64,000 bases of DNA from Tridacna crocea (taxonomy: Eukaryota > Mollusca > Bivalvia > Cardiida > Cardiidae): positions 22,465,673 through 22,529,672 of the forward strand of contig OX031070.1 of the NCBI GenBank assembly GCA_943736015.1. The letters are read 5' to 3'. Below the pieces are notes generated by a model, which saw nothing but the letters and a program-made list of their open reading frames with translations, had not been told where the DNA came from and did no database searches. Below, piece after piece: positions 10,945 through 22,238 of the stretch. The position numbers and the translations under genes were made by a program. Position 1 is the stretch's first letter. The number at the start of each line of letters is the position of its first letter.

Positions 10945-11206
10945 ATGTGACCCATCACGCAAAAAGGGACCTTCTGGGAACTGCGAAAAGTGTCAACCAT
11001 GGTCAGACTGCGCGAATTGCGTAGACTGACCAAGGTTGACACTTTTCGCTTAAATGACATTTCTGTATGAAAAGAGGTCATTGTACCTTGTTATACAATC
11101 ATTTTTGAATCATCAATTTAAACTGACCCGCACTATCGTTGATCTGTTTTCATCTGATTGATGTACAAAATTCCCAGTTGGTTCCTTTTTGCGTGATGGG
11201 TCACAT
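10945..11206 (+). mobile_element. MITE with TGTGACCCATCACGC termini and an inner hairpin
   Basis: Ends ATGTGACCCATCACGCAAAA (left) and TTTTGCGTGATGGGTCACAT (right) are perfect inverted repeats; the match extends to about 28 bp with a small gap. Inside, GCGAAAAGTGTCAACC to GGTTGACACTTTTCGC forms a second hairpin around TGGTCAGACTGCGCG. 262 bp, no coding sequence. Confidence 0.88.
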
Positions 11207-11210
11207 GCAT

Positions 11211-11422
11211 TAACCCTTATCCTGCTTTATGAAAGAAATGACTTCTTCAAGCTGATAGTTAAAGTCCGGACACTACTGTTTAAAAAGGTATCTTTTAGAG
11301 GAAAGATATCTCCTGATCGGACAGCGTAGATACAAGATCAGACTGCACGTTCTGTGCAGTCTGATCTTGATCTTCGCTGTCCTCAAAAGGCTAGTGAGTC
11401 TCACTTAGCAGCCTTAAGGTTA
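11211..11422 (+). mobile_element. PalB element
   Basis: TTAACCCTTATCCTGCTTTA terminus; hairpin AAGATCAGACTGCACGTTCT with its mirror; CACTTAGCAGCCTTAAGG far end. Starts 4 bp after the TGTGACCC element. Confidence 0.85.
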
Positions 11423-11535
11423 CAGAACTTTTCTTTAGGGTCGTAAAAACACGGGGTCGTTTTGGTAGCGAGTTTACAGTCGGAGATCATTGGCTGCGAA
11501 AGAGTTTATCAATCTTCGTGAGGTAAAAAGAGTAT

Positions 11536-12081
11536 CATCCCCGCGAGCCAAGGTTACGATCACTACGTGGATCTTACCTTGGCGGATCGAGCCCGATTTC
11601 GAGATTCCCGCGATATGGCCCCTATTGGATGCTGATTATTATCTCCCTTTACACCGTATTTCTTATAGCCAATGAAATATCGTTTTACAAACCGCTTACG
11701 ATTACAATAACTCAAAATGAAGTAATAACCACAAACGTACTTCGACATTCAGGTGCTGGGATATAGCTTAAAACCTCTGATAGTTGATTGGTCACACTGA
11801 AACTTTCTGTAAATACTGTTCGTCTATGTTTTTTTAGGTAATAAATTATTACAGATCCTGCACACATCCACGGAGGTATTCATGTTTACCTTCTATTTTT
11901 ATCCGAAAGGTCACGACCTTGTTCTATCTTTATCAAAGATGAACTGCTACGAGCGATTTCATTCGTGCAGTTAGAGCTAGCTGCAACCTATGAAAATGCG
12001 TATCTGGGTATGTGAAAATCAAGCTCGATCCACCAAGGGTAGAGTAGTGTAGTGGATAGTCACCCTTGGCTTGCGAAGATG
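11536..12081 (+). mobile_element. Mutator-like MITE, long copy, with 9-bp target duplication
   Basis: Termini CATCCCCGCGAGCCAAGG and CCTTGGCTTGCGAAGATG are inverted repeats, extended inward by GGATCGAGC/GCTCGATCC. AAAGAGTAT flanks the element on both sides (11527-11535, 12082-12090). A 9-bp duplication with long terminal repeats is typical of MULE transposons. 546 bp, no transposase. A shorter copy lies at 37220-37626. Confidence 0.88.
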
Positions 12082-12090
12082 AAAGAGTAT

Positions 12091-13606
12091 CAGTTCAACC
12101 AATCAAATTCCGTGTTTGAAATGAAAACGCCTTTAACAAACCGGAGTTTGGCTTTAACGAGATATAGTAGATTTTGTTACTGATATTGGGGATTCTTTTT
12201 TTTTTTAATTTTTAAAAGGTCCGGGAATTCCTTCGCGCACTTGTAACGTGTTGGCTAATTGATTAGTGCATCCTCAAATTTTCTTAACGGGGCCATTGAA
12301 AAGAATATTGGCCAATCATTATAGAGCGAGGTTTTGTAAGATAAATATCCAATGGTACATAGATTATTTGAAGCATGATCGAAGTATCATGATTGACTGA
12401 AAATCATATTTTTAAGTATTTAACGCAATTTATAGCATTATTTCAGATATTTTGCAACCACAAGTCACCTACCTACGACTTTACGGTATTTCCTTGACCA
12501 GTTCTTTGCGTAGCGTTTATTTCTTTCAAGCCACTGGCTGCAGTACTACATAAAAGTCGCCAAAGCAATGTTCAGCCGTGAGACAGCAATGAATCTTGTG
12601 GCAATGAATTTTATCAACCTTTCGGAAACTTTGACAGAGCTTAGATAGAAACCGTTATACCTGGGTTTCAAGCCCTACATGTTACCGACTACACTACTGG
12701 GCTTCACCAATGACGAATACGGAGTTAGAAAAATAAATTACTGTGTTTTTTCGGTAAAATAACGGCGACACGCCTCTTTTAATTACTTACTATCTCTTAA
12801 ACAAAATTCCACAAATGCTGTTAATGAGATTATGTAGGATATGTCGCCCACTCAAAAGACTTAGATCGAAAGAACGATCTGACAATTAAAAATTTGATTG
12901 TACGGTGTCATAGAAAGACCATCATTTCCTTTATTGTTGTACACACTTAAAGCGGTTGCAAATCAATTTTAATCAAAAGAATGAAAACTTTTTTTAAGTC
13001 AGCTTTAACATTTCGATAAAAAAAATACAGCAGTTTATCAAGTAGCATAGTGAGAAAAGAAGATAATTCTGGTAACCACAAATAAAATCTTTCAAGCCAC
13101 ATTTAAATTGCGGTTTATTATTACTTTGAGTTTGAGTTTACTTTAAGTATAAAACAATGTCGTCTGTTAAAACTTTAGCCTACTATCATTACATTGTCGT
13201 CCCAGAAAAACAAGGTGAATAAATGCAAAAAATGAAAAAAAAGCGTGCAACTTACGATTTACATAAATATCATATCGCGATGCAGGCTTGTTCGTCTATG
13301 TCTTTAGACGAGTAATACTTTTATTGTCTGGTAAAGAATTAACCTGTTACTTACTTAAACCGGAAATATAAGGCGCATGACCGCGAAAAGAAAGAACGAG
13401 TATTGCCGCATTGAAATGAAAGCACACATGTTGTATTATTATACTGCATAGAAAATTCTCGCGATCTGATTGGATATTATGCCCCGAACATATATGTCGT
13501 GTACAGTGACAAAACCAACATAAAGTCAGTTCCCCTTTCGGGAGCCCCGTATACGTGCTACACTATCAACAAAACATCCACAATAGCGGTGTAGATCAAG
13601 ATTAAC
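12091..13606. other. Unassigned intergenic DNA
   Basis: About 1.5 kb. A minus-strand tRNA-like head (GTGTAGTCGGTAACATG, then GGGCTTGAAACCCAGG) at 12655-12712 suggests an old SINE. A decayed PalA remnant may span 13030-13350. No gene seen. Confidence 0.45.
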
Positions 13607-13665
13607 CATTCGGAACACCTCGGCTAATCTTTCGATTCGTAGAATTGGCCGAGGTGTTCCGAATG
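13607..13665. repeat. Inverted repeat, CATTCGGAACACCTCGGC
   Basis: CATTCGGAACACCTCGGCTA faces GGCCGAGGTGTTCCGAATG across a loop of about 20 bp. AAGATTAAC occurs directly on both sides, which could be a target duplication. Confidence 0.75.
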
Positions 13666-14249
13666 CAAGATTAACATCAAGATTATACGCCAAGCTGCAC
13701 GTTTTAGCACATATTACCAAGGTTTCGGTTTCGCCACTTCCCAGTGACGTCAGTTTTCATTTAAATGGGGCACTCAGAAGAGAAATTCTGATTGATACTT
13801 TTCAGAAGATGCTATTCTTATATCGAGCAAAGGTATCGGTAACGTGGAAATGTACTTGGTCAATGTACTTTGTACAGAGCTCTAGGCCCGTCTACAAACC
13901 GATAGACAGACAAACAAATTGACGACCGGACCGATGGATAGACAGACGAACAAACAAACAAACAGACAGAAGACGGACAGACAGACAACGGAAGCGTTCA
14001 ACGATCCTGCATTAACAGTGCTTATTTTTAATGAAAGCGACAGTGACTTTCTAACCCTTCCGGGTATTATTTATCTTTTATCTGTGGTTAATCGGTAACT
14101 AGATCTTTTCAACCATGACAGAAAATGCATTTTAAATGCTTTTTTAAATACAGAGACAGTTTTATTTGGCTTTTCGCCGATAGATAAAGAAAATTACGTC
14201 ATTTGAAATGTGATAGTGATTTTAAATAACAGTTTTCCCTATAATTATT
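13666..14249. other. Unassigned DNA with GACA simple repeats
   Basis: GACAGACAAACAAA-type simple repeat at 13890-13990; otherwise nothing recognised. Confidence 0.55.
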
Positions 14250-14512
14250 GCCTGCAACACACAAAAAGGGGCATTCGGACTTTTGCGTAAACTGGCGTCT
14301 CGGATCAGTACGCGTAGCTCTCGTAGGCTAATCCGAGACGGCACTTTACGTCAACATCAGATTTTTTTCTTAAAGTAGATTTCCGTGAAAACGAACATCA
14401 CACTCGATCGGAAAGTGTCATCACGGATCAGCCTGCGCGGACTGCGCAGGCTGATCAGAGACGATACTTTACGCAAATGTTCGAATGTCCCTTTTCGCGT
14501 GTTGCCATCCAT
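14250..14512. mobile_element. PalC element, two inner hairpins
   Basis: Ends TGCAACACACAAAAAGGGGC and CCCCTTTTCGCGTGTTGC-like are inverted. Inside are GTCTCGGATCAG...GGCTAATCCGAGAC and TCAGCCTGCGCGGACTGCGC with its mirror, each next to ACTTTACGC-type sequence. Confidence 0.8.
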
Positions 14513-14699
14513 ATTGCTGAGCTAAAAGCCGGGATTTTTTGTGGGTTTTTTTACTACTTCCCAATCTGTCTCTGATGACTCTATAATCTATTTAAAAATC
14601 AGTCATGATATTTAGCAGCAACTCGTAGGCCTAAACAAATTTTTTGTCTATTACCGCTTCAATTACATGTAACTAATAATCATGTTCTGTTCTGTATTT

Positions 14700-14758
14700 T
14701 TCATGCTCTAGAAAAGGGGGGCTTAATGCAACTGCAAAAAAGAACTTGTGTTGACACA
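14700..14758. mobile_element. PalE terminus interrupted by a PalF element
   Basis: ATGCTCTAGAAAAGGGGGGC with TTAATGCAACTGCAAA is a PalE left end; 40 bp further a PalF copy begins at TTAA. Confidence 0.55.
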
Positions 14759-14984
14759 TTAACCCTTTACCCCACAAGGCATTTCTACAGTATCTCAAAT
14801 TGACCCTAGATAACAGCAAGGATGAAGCCGTTTCTTATGTGTATATGACACCTTTTGATAGCATAGAAAACATTGTGACAAAAGGTGAAATTGCTCGTCA
14901 CGAGCAATTTCACCTTTTACCACAATGTTTTCAAAAGGCTACAAGCCATGCGTAGAAATGAGTATCTATGGAGTAAAGGGTCAA
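14759..14984 (+). mobile_element. PalF element
   Basis: TTAACCCTTTACCCCACAAG to GGAGTAAAGGGT; palindrome GAAATTGCTCGTCACGAGC with ACATTGTGACAAAAGG arms. TTAA lost at the right end. Confidence 0.85.
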
Positions 14985-15112
14985 GACTGACATTAATCGA
15001 AACTTTTTACAATTTGTCAATTTTCTGCTTGTCGGGGAACCAATCTCCCTCTAGTTTCAGTCGGTTATTAGACTTAATTGATTTTATCTATTTATGATCA
15101 TGTGACGAATTG

Positions 15113-15260
15113 TATGAACAGAACAGAACAGAACTTTTATTGTTCGACTTGAACAAAGTACATGATCATTACAAAGGACATTTACACATAGGTATTATAT
15201 ATACAACTTGAATCAACACATATTAATTCCTTTATAAGTATTATAAAATAAATATTAAAG
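15113..15260 (-). mobile_element. Retroposon 3' tail with TCTGT repeats
   Basis: Read on the minus strand: GAACAATAAAAGTTCTGTTC followed by TGTTCTGTTC. A poly(A)-signal-like AATAAAA followed by a TCTGT repeat is the same tail as at 44145-44205. Body length unclear. Confidence 0.6.
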
Positions 15261-15310
15261 TCGTTTACACGCAGAGGCATTTACGTTAGCAATAAGGCGC
15301 CGCAGAATAC

Positions 15311-15541
15311 CCTTTACCCATTACCACACATTCCCTAATTTTGACGCCCTTGAGGAAGAACCCTTTTGAAAACACTATGCGAAAAGGAGAAAATGCTGGT
15401 AACCAACATTTTCTCCTTTTCCCACAGTGTTTTCTACCCTTCCCAGAACAAATTTCTATTTCTTAATCACCTTTACTTTGTCGTCTGCAAATGCTTTGAA
15501 TTTAAACCAGTCTAAAATTTTCTCGTGTGGTAAAGAGTTAA
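15311..15541 (-). mobile_element. PalA element
   Basis: Nearly complete; right TTAA at 15538-15541; arms ACACTATGCGAAAAGG and CCTTTTCCCACAGTGT. Confidence 0.85.
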
Positions 15542-15827
15542 GAAATTTAAACATTCGAATCCAAAGATATGCCTAACAGAGATACATGTACATCAAGCCC
15601 CCTTCTGGCAGAGGAAGGCTCAATCCTTTTTGGGGGGGCTTGGTCTGTATAAGTTGGCTTTGGCTCACTAGCTGATATTAGTCATGAATGAATTGTACAA
15701 GTTTATTCTGCGGGCCCATTTATAACAGAGTTAACCGATGACCCGAGGCGCAGATTTGCACTTGAGCAGATAGATATGACACTGGACAACCATTTTTTGT
15801 ACTAATTGGAAAAATGAAGTTTTAGCA

Positions 15828-15925
15828 ACATTCTGTGAAAAGGGGCCTTAATGCATCTGAGATATGTATCGACCCAGGTCAGCCTGCAGAGGCTGTCACA
15901 GGCCAAAACTTTTCGCTATCGGTCA
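15828..15925 (+). mobile_element. PalE element, left part
   Basis: CATTCTGTGAAAAGGGGCCT, TAATGCATCTGAG, then GTATCGACCCAGGTCAGCC. The right half is lost. DNA between 15542 and 15827 and from 15926 to 16174 has no recognised feature. Confidence 0.65.
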
Positions 15926-16174
15926 CTTTTCTCTATATCCAGGGGTAGAATTGTCTATAATTTACTATTGAGCTACATGTATTTTATGAACAGTATCTCA
16001 CTGTTTATAAACGTCTTATGGATGTCTATTTTCGCCAGTATTCCAGACTTGTTCTCAGCAAAGTTTTCCTTCCTAGCTACCAACATTTCCACCAAACGAA
16101 CACCACGGAAGAAGAAATTAGCGGATTACTGAATGACATACAAACGGAAAAATATAAATAAATGATATCGCACA

Positions 16175-16253
16175 TCGTCGGTTTACTTCAAAAACCTCGT
16201 AACTACAGCTTGTTTAAAGCTGTAGTTACGAGGTTTTTGAAGTTAAACGACGA
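16175..16253. mobile_element. PalD full-length hairpin, copy 1 of 3
   Basis: TCGTCGGTTTACTTCAAAAA, CCTCGTAACTACAGCTT, loop GTTT, then the mirror to CGACGA. Arms of about 37 nt pair with hardly a mismatch. Confidence 0.9.
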
Positions 16254-16548
16254 CATGCTCTTGGTTTTGAAGGAAAGAAAGCAGCCACTACTGGTTGAGA
16301 AGAATATTGTGCGAATCGATGCCTGTTAAAGATGTCCGTTTACTCATTCTAAGCCAAAATATAACCAATTTCGTCGATATTTTATCCAGCTATAGTCATT
16401 GCTGTGGCTTCATGACAAATATTACACCTGGTAGTTGCCCGATTACATGGAGTACGACACAGATAGAATTTGTACGTTGGACCTGGCTTTTTTCCACTCG
16501 TTCGATCAAGGATAAAGCGTGATGCTTGTCACGTGTACGATCTTGGCC

Positions 16549-16853
16549 TTGCATATCCATGTGGCTGCCATGGCAAGAAAGTAAAGTCGAGAAACACTAC
16601 TGTCGCAGCAAATCTATCTTAAAAGAAGTCACTAGCAATTTACTCAAAGATGTCGGAACTTCATACCGAGATTGCAGTGGCATTTTATTGATACAGTAGA
16701 AATGTAAGTTCCCTGCATATTCATGTAGCTGGCACAAAAATGAAGCGGGATACACTAAACAAGTCTACTGTCGCAACAATCTGTGTCACAAACCAATAAC
16801 AATTTGCTCTAGGACTACAGAATTTTATAACGAGAGTCCGCATTCACCAACCA
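16549..16853 (+). repeat. Two diverged tandem units of about 165 bp
   Basis: GCATATCCATGTGGCTG at 16549 and GCATATTCATGTAGCTGG at 16712 are followed in both units by CTACTGTCGCA, ACCAATAACAATTT-like and ACTACAGAATTTTATA-like sequence. Similarity is moderate. No protein recognised. Confidence 0.6.
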
Positions 16854-16955
16854 TTCTAAAATACATTGATTGTTTGTTCTTGGTGTAAAAAGTAAGACGG
16901 TTTTTTAAGTCGGTATTGTATCACTTTAAAATGTTGAAAACTCATAAATGATAGG

Positions 16956-17184
16956 TTAACTCTTTACCAAACCACAAAATTTTAGACTGGTTCAAATTAT
17001 AAGCACTTGCAGATGACATATTAAACGTAAATCAAAAATTGAAATTTGTTTCCAGCGGGGTAGAAAACATTGTGAGTAAAGAAGAAAATGCTGGGTACCA
17101 GCATTTTCTTCTTTTCCCACAATGTTTTCTAAATGCTACTATCTCAGGGTCGTACAAACCAGGGATTGTTTGGGAAAGGATTAA
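16956..17184 (+). mobile_element. PalA element with matched arm variants
   Basis: Complete, TTAA ends. The arms share AAAGAAGAAAATG / CATTTTCTTCTTT where the family has GGAG/CTCC. Confidence 0.9.
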
Positions 17185-17432
17185 GAATGTACTTCAGTAT
17201 TTCAGAATAATAGATAAATACAGAACCCAGGAAAAAATCGCTATACTTGTTTTCCTTCTTCCCGAAGGAATCACTCCGTATTAGAAATAGATCTGATCTG
17301 GTTTTCGAGGATTTTTTAAGTGTACTTGTGTGTTGTGGGATTCAAAAGGCTTAGTAGTGCGTATAATTATCAATTTTCTTACGCCCACGCAGCATTCGGA
17401 AATATTTTTTTTCTTTTCCTCCTCGGATTTTA

Positions 17433-17630
17433 TTTAACTCTTTACTGAACAACAAAATTTTAGACCTGTCCAAATAAGAATTATTAGATTTTCTCATACA
17501 GTAGACTTGCACAAAACAGAATATTACATAACAACAGATAGTGTAGTCCCGGATTAGTCTGCCAGGAATGCGCAGGCTGATCCTGGACGACACTTTAGCA
17601 AACGCTTAAATGCCTCTTCTCGGGCATAGT
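17433..17630. repeat. PalA left-end fragment and PalC fragment
   Basis: TTTAACTCTTTACTGAACAA to ACCTGTCCAAATAAG is a 55-bp PalA piece. From 17530, GTAGTCCCGGATTAGTCTGC and its mirror with GACACTTTAGC are a PalC hairpin. Confidence 0.65.
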
Positions 17631-17658
17631 TTTGATGCCTTGTACTTGAGATACAATA

Positions 17659-17870
17659 TTAACCCTTATTCTGCTAAATAACTAAGTTGAAGTTTTCAGT
17701 TCGATAGTAAAAACACAAATATTGGTATTTCAAAGTTAAGTTTGGGGGAATAATATCTCCTTATTGGACATTGTAGATCCAAGGTCAGACTGCACGTTCT
17801 GTGCAGTCTGATCTTGATCTAGACTGTCCAAAAAAGGTCAGTGAGTCGCGCTTAGCCGCCTAAGGATTAA
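17659..17870 (+). mobile_element. PalB element, complete
   Basis: 212 bp from TTAACCCTTATTCTGCTAAA to CGCTTAGCCGCCTAAGG and TTAA. Outer ends are inverted repeats; hairpin GGTCAGACTGCACGTTC with GTGCAGTCTGATCTTG. The best full-length example in the window. Confidence 0.9.
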
Positions 17871-18114
17871 AAAAAGAGGAAAGTCATAGTCAAAAGGTCG
17901 TTGAAATCTTCTACAAAATGTATCGATCCTGTGTCAACTTGTACAGTCCGCACTACTGAGGACAACCAGCCGAATCTGTCGTCAAAACCTCTCGTCACAA
18001 CTCGGCCGATTCCTTACCTACATCTGACTCCCATCACCCGAGGTATGCCGAATGTGTTCAAAATAATTCCGGAAGACAGCGTTCCCCCTCCCGAAAGATT
18101 ACGAAGAGTTTTTC

Positions 18115-18342
18115 TTTATTTTTACCAAACGACATAATTTTAGACTGGTCCGAATTGAAAGCACTCGCAGACGACAAAATAAAATGGTCTCAAAAATTGA
18201 AATTTGTTTCCAGCAGGGTAGAAAACATTTTGGGAAAAGGAGAAAATGCTGGTCACCAGCATTTTCTCTTTTTCCCACAATGTTTTCAAAAGGCTTCCAT
18301 CTCAGGGTCGTAAAAACCAGGGATTGTTTGGGAAAGGTTTAA
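18115..18342 (+). mobile_element. PalA element
   Basis: Complete palindrome; left TTAA mutated, right GGTTTAA. Arms clean except CATTTTGGG in the left one. Confidence 0.88.
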
Positions 18343-18399
18343 GTGCCATCTATTAAAACTGAGAAAAATTCTTACCTCATCGGCTTGACAAAACAAGCT

Positions 18400-18475
18400 G
18401 ACGTAATTGATCAAAGATCAGACTGCACGCTCTGTGCAGTCTGATCTTGATCTATAACGTCCGCAAAAGTCCATG
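18400..18475 (+). mobile_element. PalB core
   Basis: AAGATCAGACTGCACGCTCT facing GTGCAGTCTGATCTTGATC, then ACGTCCGCAAAAG; ends not recognisable. Confidence 0.75.
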
Positions 18476-18799
18476 TTTTTGCCTATGACGCTGAAGGGGG
18501 TTACTGTATTACATCACAATATATGTCGTTTAAAAAGGGAATGTACGGTATTTCATCCCAATATTTCTGAGTTACAGATGAGAGGAATTCGGTCTTAACT
18601 GTCCTATAAGAATGACGTGCCAAGTCTAGCTGCGAGTTACCGCATAAACTACATTATATAATGTTCATGGACGCCTGTTGATTCTGGAACTCGGCAATTT
18701 CCACCAATGCATGAAATATGGAAAACGCGCTTGCTATCACAGACATGATGTAGTTATTAACTTTGTATTGCTATGCTTTACCAAATGACGACTAGTGCC

Positions 18800-18878
18800 A
18801 CAAATCTGTCTTTGTCTCTGTCTGTCTGTCTGTCTGTCTCTCTAAATGATCAAAGTTAAAAAAAAAACACGATTAATA

Positions 18879-18923
<45 letters not shown>

Positions 18924-18925
18924 TG
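18800..18925 (+). repeat. TCTG and TC microsatellites
   Basis: TCTGTCTGTCTG near 18820 and an uninterrupted CTCTCT run at about 18883-18920, each followed by AAATGATCAAAGTT: the flank is duplicated with the microsatellite. DNA from 18476 to 18799 is featureless. Confidence 0.85.
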
Positions 18926-19039
18926 ATCAAAGTTTGAAAAAAAAAACACAATTAATACTCGTAAAACATAATATATCTTGTGACCGAAAAAAAAAAGAGA
19001 CTTGAAACCTGAAAAACGTAGGGGATTTTTATTTCAATC

Positions 19040-19150
19040 AATTGTCTTTGAAATAAATGTAGTTGAAAAACAGTGAATAAAATGAAGAAAATGCTAGTTA
19101 CCAGCGTTTTCTCCATTTTCCACAAAGTTTACGGAAGGATATTTATTCGA
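19040..19150 (+). mobile_element. PalA fragment
   Basis: AAGAAAATGCTAGTTACCAG facing CGTTTTCTCCATTTTCCAC; only the central half survives. Confidence 0.6.
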
Positions 19151-19157
19151 GACTATT

Positions 19158-19351
19158 CAACCCTCTTCCACACAATAACGAGTTTCAACCACCTTGAGGA
19201 AATAGACTTTTGAAAAGATTGTGGAAAAAAGAGACTGCTGGTAACCAGTATTTTCTCCTCTTTCCACAGTGTTTTCCTATTTCCTATCGTAGACAGAGAT
19301 CACTTATTAAGCTATATTTGTATTCTGTGAGTACTTCCAATCTGGACAAGC
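19158..19351 (-). mobile_element. PalA element truncated at a SINE
   Basis: CAACCCTCTTCCACACAATA to CTTCCAATCTGGACAAG; the last part of the element is missing where the SINE starts. Confidence 0.8.
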
Positions 19352-19680
19352 CGAGTCCATCAAGCTCAGTCGGTAGCGTGCAAGACTTAAGAACAGGGAG
19401 GTCGTGTGCTCTTTCCCTGGTCTGGCCATTTTTCCCCAAGTATTGACGATAGTCATTGCGACAGGATTCATTCTTCTCCCACTGCTGACCATTGTCTCGA
19501 TGATGATTATGTGGGAAAGTAGCCAGTGGCTTGGAAAGAAAATTTTGGGAAGCACTGGTACAAGAGACTATAGGAAAGCATACACATGTAGATAGGTGTA
19601 CTGGCCGCCGCGATATGACTGAAGTAATGTTGGAAATAGCTTTAAAGACCAATCAATCAGTTAATAAATCAATCAATTTG
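19352..19680 (+). mobile_element. tRNA-derived SINE with (AATC)n tail
   Basis: Head AAGCTCAGTCGGTAGCGTGC is an A box; body has GTCATTGCGACAGGATTC, CATTGTCTCGATGATG and AGCCAGTGGCTTGG; tail GGCCGCCGCGATATGACTGA followed by CAATCAATC repeats. The B box is degraded. A minus-strand copy at 28797-29045 shares the body. Confidence 0.88.
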
Positions 19681-20079
19681 GAAAAGTCTTAAAATCTGTC
19701 GTTTACTATTAAAACATTCGATCTTTAAGTACAGGTTAACGCAAAATATTATATCTGTAAAAAGCCAGCGAGTGCATACATGGCGAAGAGATAAATGCCA
19801 AAAAAATCCTCAGACACACGTCCAAATTAGTGACAAAATTGCATTGCATTGCAGATTAGAACTTGTTTTATTACAGCACAAGTGTTTTTGTTAAAGAAAC
19901 AAGTAATAAACGTTTCTGACACGTAGAAATGCGGGTGAATCAACGCGAAGTTATGATGAGAGATAAATCTCGCTCCTATTTAGCAGAGTTTTGTCAAACA
20001 CTCTCCTATCGCATGCTACTTGTCATACATGCCACTCTAGATTTCTGCAAAACGAAAGACACATTTGCACTGGTTGTTT

Positions 20080-21430
20080 CACTTGTCTATCAGCTTTCCT
20101 CCATGCACTGCATTTTTCTTTATGTGTCTCTCTGTTTCTTTGTCGGCCTGTCTGCATCAGTGCTACTGCTTTACTCGATGGCTTCCTGTGTTGACCTGCT
20201 TGTCTGTCTGATAGACTGACGAAGTCTCGCTGTTTGGCTCCTAGACCTCTATATTGCTTGTTAGTGTGTTGGTCCTTGACTCTATTGATATCTTTGCTTG
20301 TCTGCTTCTCTGTCTGATAGACTGTGTCTGGTTGTTTGTCTCCTTGACACCTGGACTTTTTGTATGATTGTTGCTTCTTGACGCAATAACTTCCTGTTTT
20401 CAGCTGCTTGTATGGCTTATGGACTGTCAGACTGTGTCTGGTTCTTTGTCTCCTAGACTGCTCGTATAAAATAATGCAGCTTTACTCAATGGCTTCCTGT
20501 GTTCACCAACTTGTCTGTCTGTTTGACCGTATCTCATTGTTTGTGTCATTTATTACTTGTATGCGTGTTGCTGCCTAAGTCTACGGGTACCTGTGTTTTT
20601 CTGCTTGTCTATCTGATGAACTGACAATGATGTTTGTCTCCTAGACTCCTTAAATACATGTAAATGTTGCTGCTCGACTAACTTGTTTCCTGTGTTTATT
20701 TGCTTGTCTTGTTGACAGACTTGCTGTATCCGACTGTTTGTTTCTTAGACTGCTTATATAAGTGTTGCTGGTTGACTCTAGGGATACGTGTGTTTACCTT
20801 CTTTTCTTGCTGATAGAATGGCAGTATCTTGGTGTTTGTCTCCTAGACTGATTGTATGAACGTTGCTATTTGACTCAATAAGTACCTATGTTTACCTACT
20901 TTTCTATCTACGAGACAGACCGTGTCTTGGTGTTTGACTCCTAGATTGCTTGTATGAATGTATGCAGCTTGACTCTAGGGTACATGGTACACCTGCTTGT
21001 CTGGCTGACAAACTGCCTGCCTGTGTCTGACCTTTTGACTCCTAGACTGCTTGCATGAGTGTTGATGCCTAATTCTATGACTTCCTGTGTTTACCTGCTT
21101 GTTTTACTGATAGACTATTTGACTCTATCTAGCTGATTGTCTATTAGACTGCTTTTACGGATGTTGTTGCTTGACTCAAGCGTACCTGTGTTGACCTGTT
21201 TTTCTGTCTGGTACACTGACTATGCCTGGCTGATTGTCCCGATGCTTGACTCGACGGCTTTCTGTGTTTACCTGCTTGTCTGTCTGATAAACTGGCTCAC
21301 CGTTTCAGGCAGTTTGTTTCCTAAATCATTTCTATAATTGTTGCTGATGACCCGATGGCCTCCTGTGTTCATGTGTTTGTCTGTCTGATAGAATGCCGTA
21401 TGTATGGCTGTTTGTCTACGCTCTTTTTTC
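20080..21430 (+). repeat. Diverged tandem array, period about 100 bp, about 13 units
   Basis: CTTCCTGTGTTTACCTGCTT recurs at about 20181, 20289, 20388, 20491, 20584, 20686, 20783, 20880, 20977, 21080, 21180, 21262 and 21357. Each unit also has TCTGATAGACTG, GTTTGTCTCCTAGACTGCTT and GTTGCTGCTTGACTC. Units differ by perhaps a quarter, so the array is old. Open frames in it are incidental. Confidence 0.85.
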
Positions 21431-21785
21431 AAAGACGTGTCCGCTCAAGTAAATTCTTTGATTTAGTGTATATATCAGAACTAAGAACTGCGCCCTGCAA
21501 AATAGACATTCCAGGATATCGGTCTTGGCCAAGGAAGTAAGTTCAATTATTTAACAGATGATGCGCAAAACTATTCCAATTAATTACCTATTCATTAGGG
21601 AACACTTTCTGTGCTAATTGGTTAATTCAATTATGTTTATTTTCATAATCATTCAATTCACATTTGGCATGTCAGAATGCATTTTGTAAACTTGAAGCAC
21701 TAAAGTACTTTTTGACTATGCTGGAATTACCATGTAAATGTCTTTGTACCTTCTTGATCACCTGAATAATATTAATGAACCAACC

Positions 21786-22014
21786 TGAACCGATTACCAC
21801 ACAATCCCTACTTTTGACGATCCTGACAAAGAAGCCTTTTGAAAACATTGTGGGAAAAGGAGCAAATGCTGGCAACCATCATTTTCTTATTTTCCCACAA
21901 TGTTTTTTATTCTTCCAAAACCAAATTTCAATTTTTCATTCGCATTTAATTTGTCGCCTGCAAATGCTTTCAATTTGGACTGGTATTAAATTTTCTTTTG
22001 TAATAAAGAGTTGA
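21786..22014 (-). mobile_element. PalA element
   Basis: Nearly complete, ends mutated (CCGATTACC, AAGAGTTGA). Palindrome with a few mismatches at the tip (GGCAACCATC). Confidence 0.85.
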
Positions 22015-22238
22015 ATCGAAGACGAGCTGTCGCAAAGTCTTTACTTAGTTTTTCTGGTGTCATATTCTTTAACCATTCAAAATTGCTTTCTTAGTCAAAT
22101 TTTCAAGAATCTGCTAAACTTGAAAGTAACACCATTTTTGATTGGCTAAACATTTGATTTCGCCTATCAAAAATTGTGTTACTTTCATTCTAGATTAAGT
22201 GAAAAGACAAAGAATGGGGTTCAAAATAGTTGGTAAAT

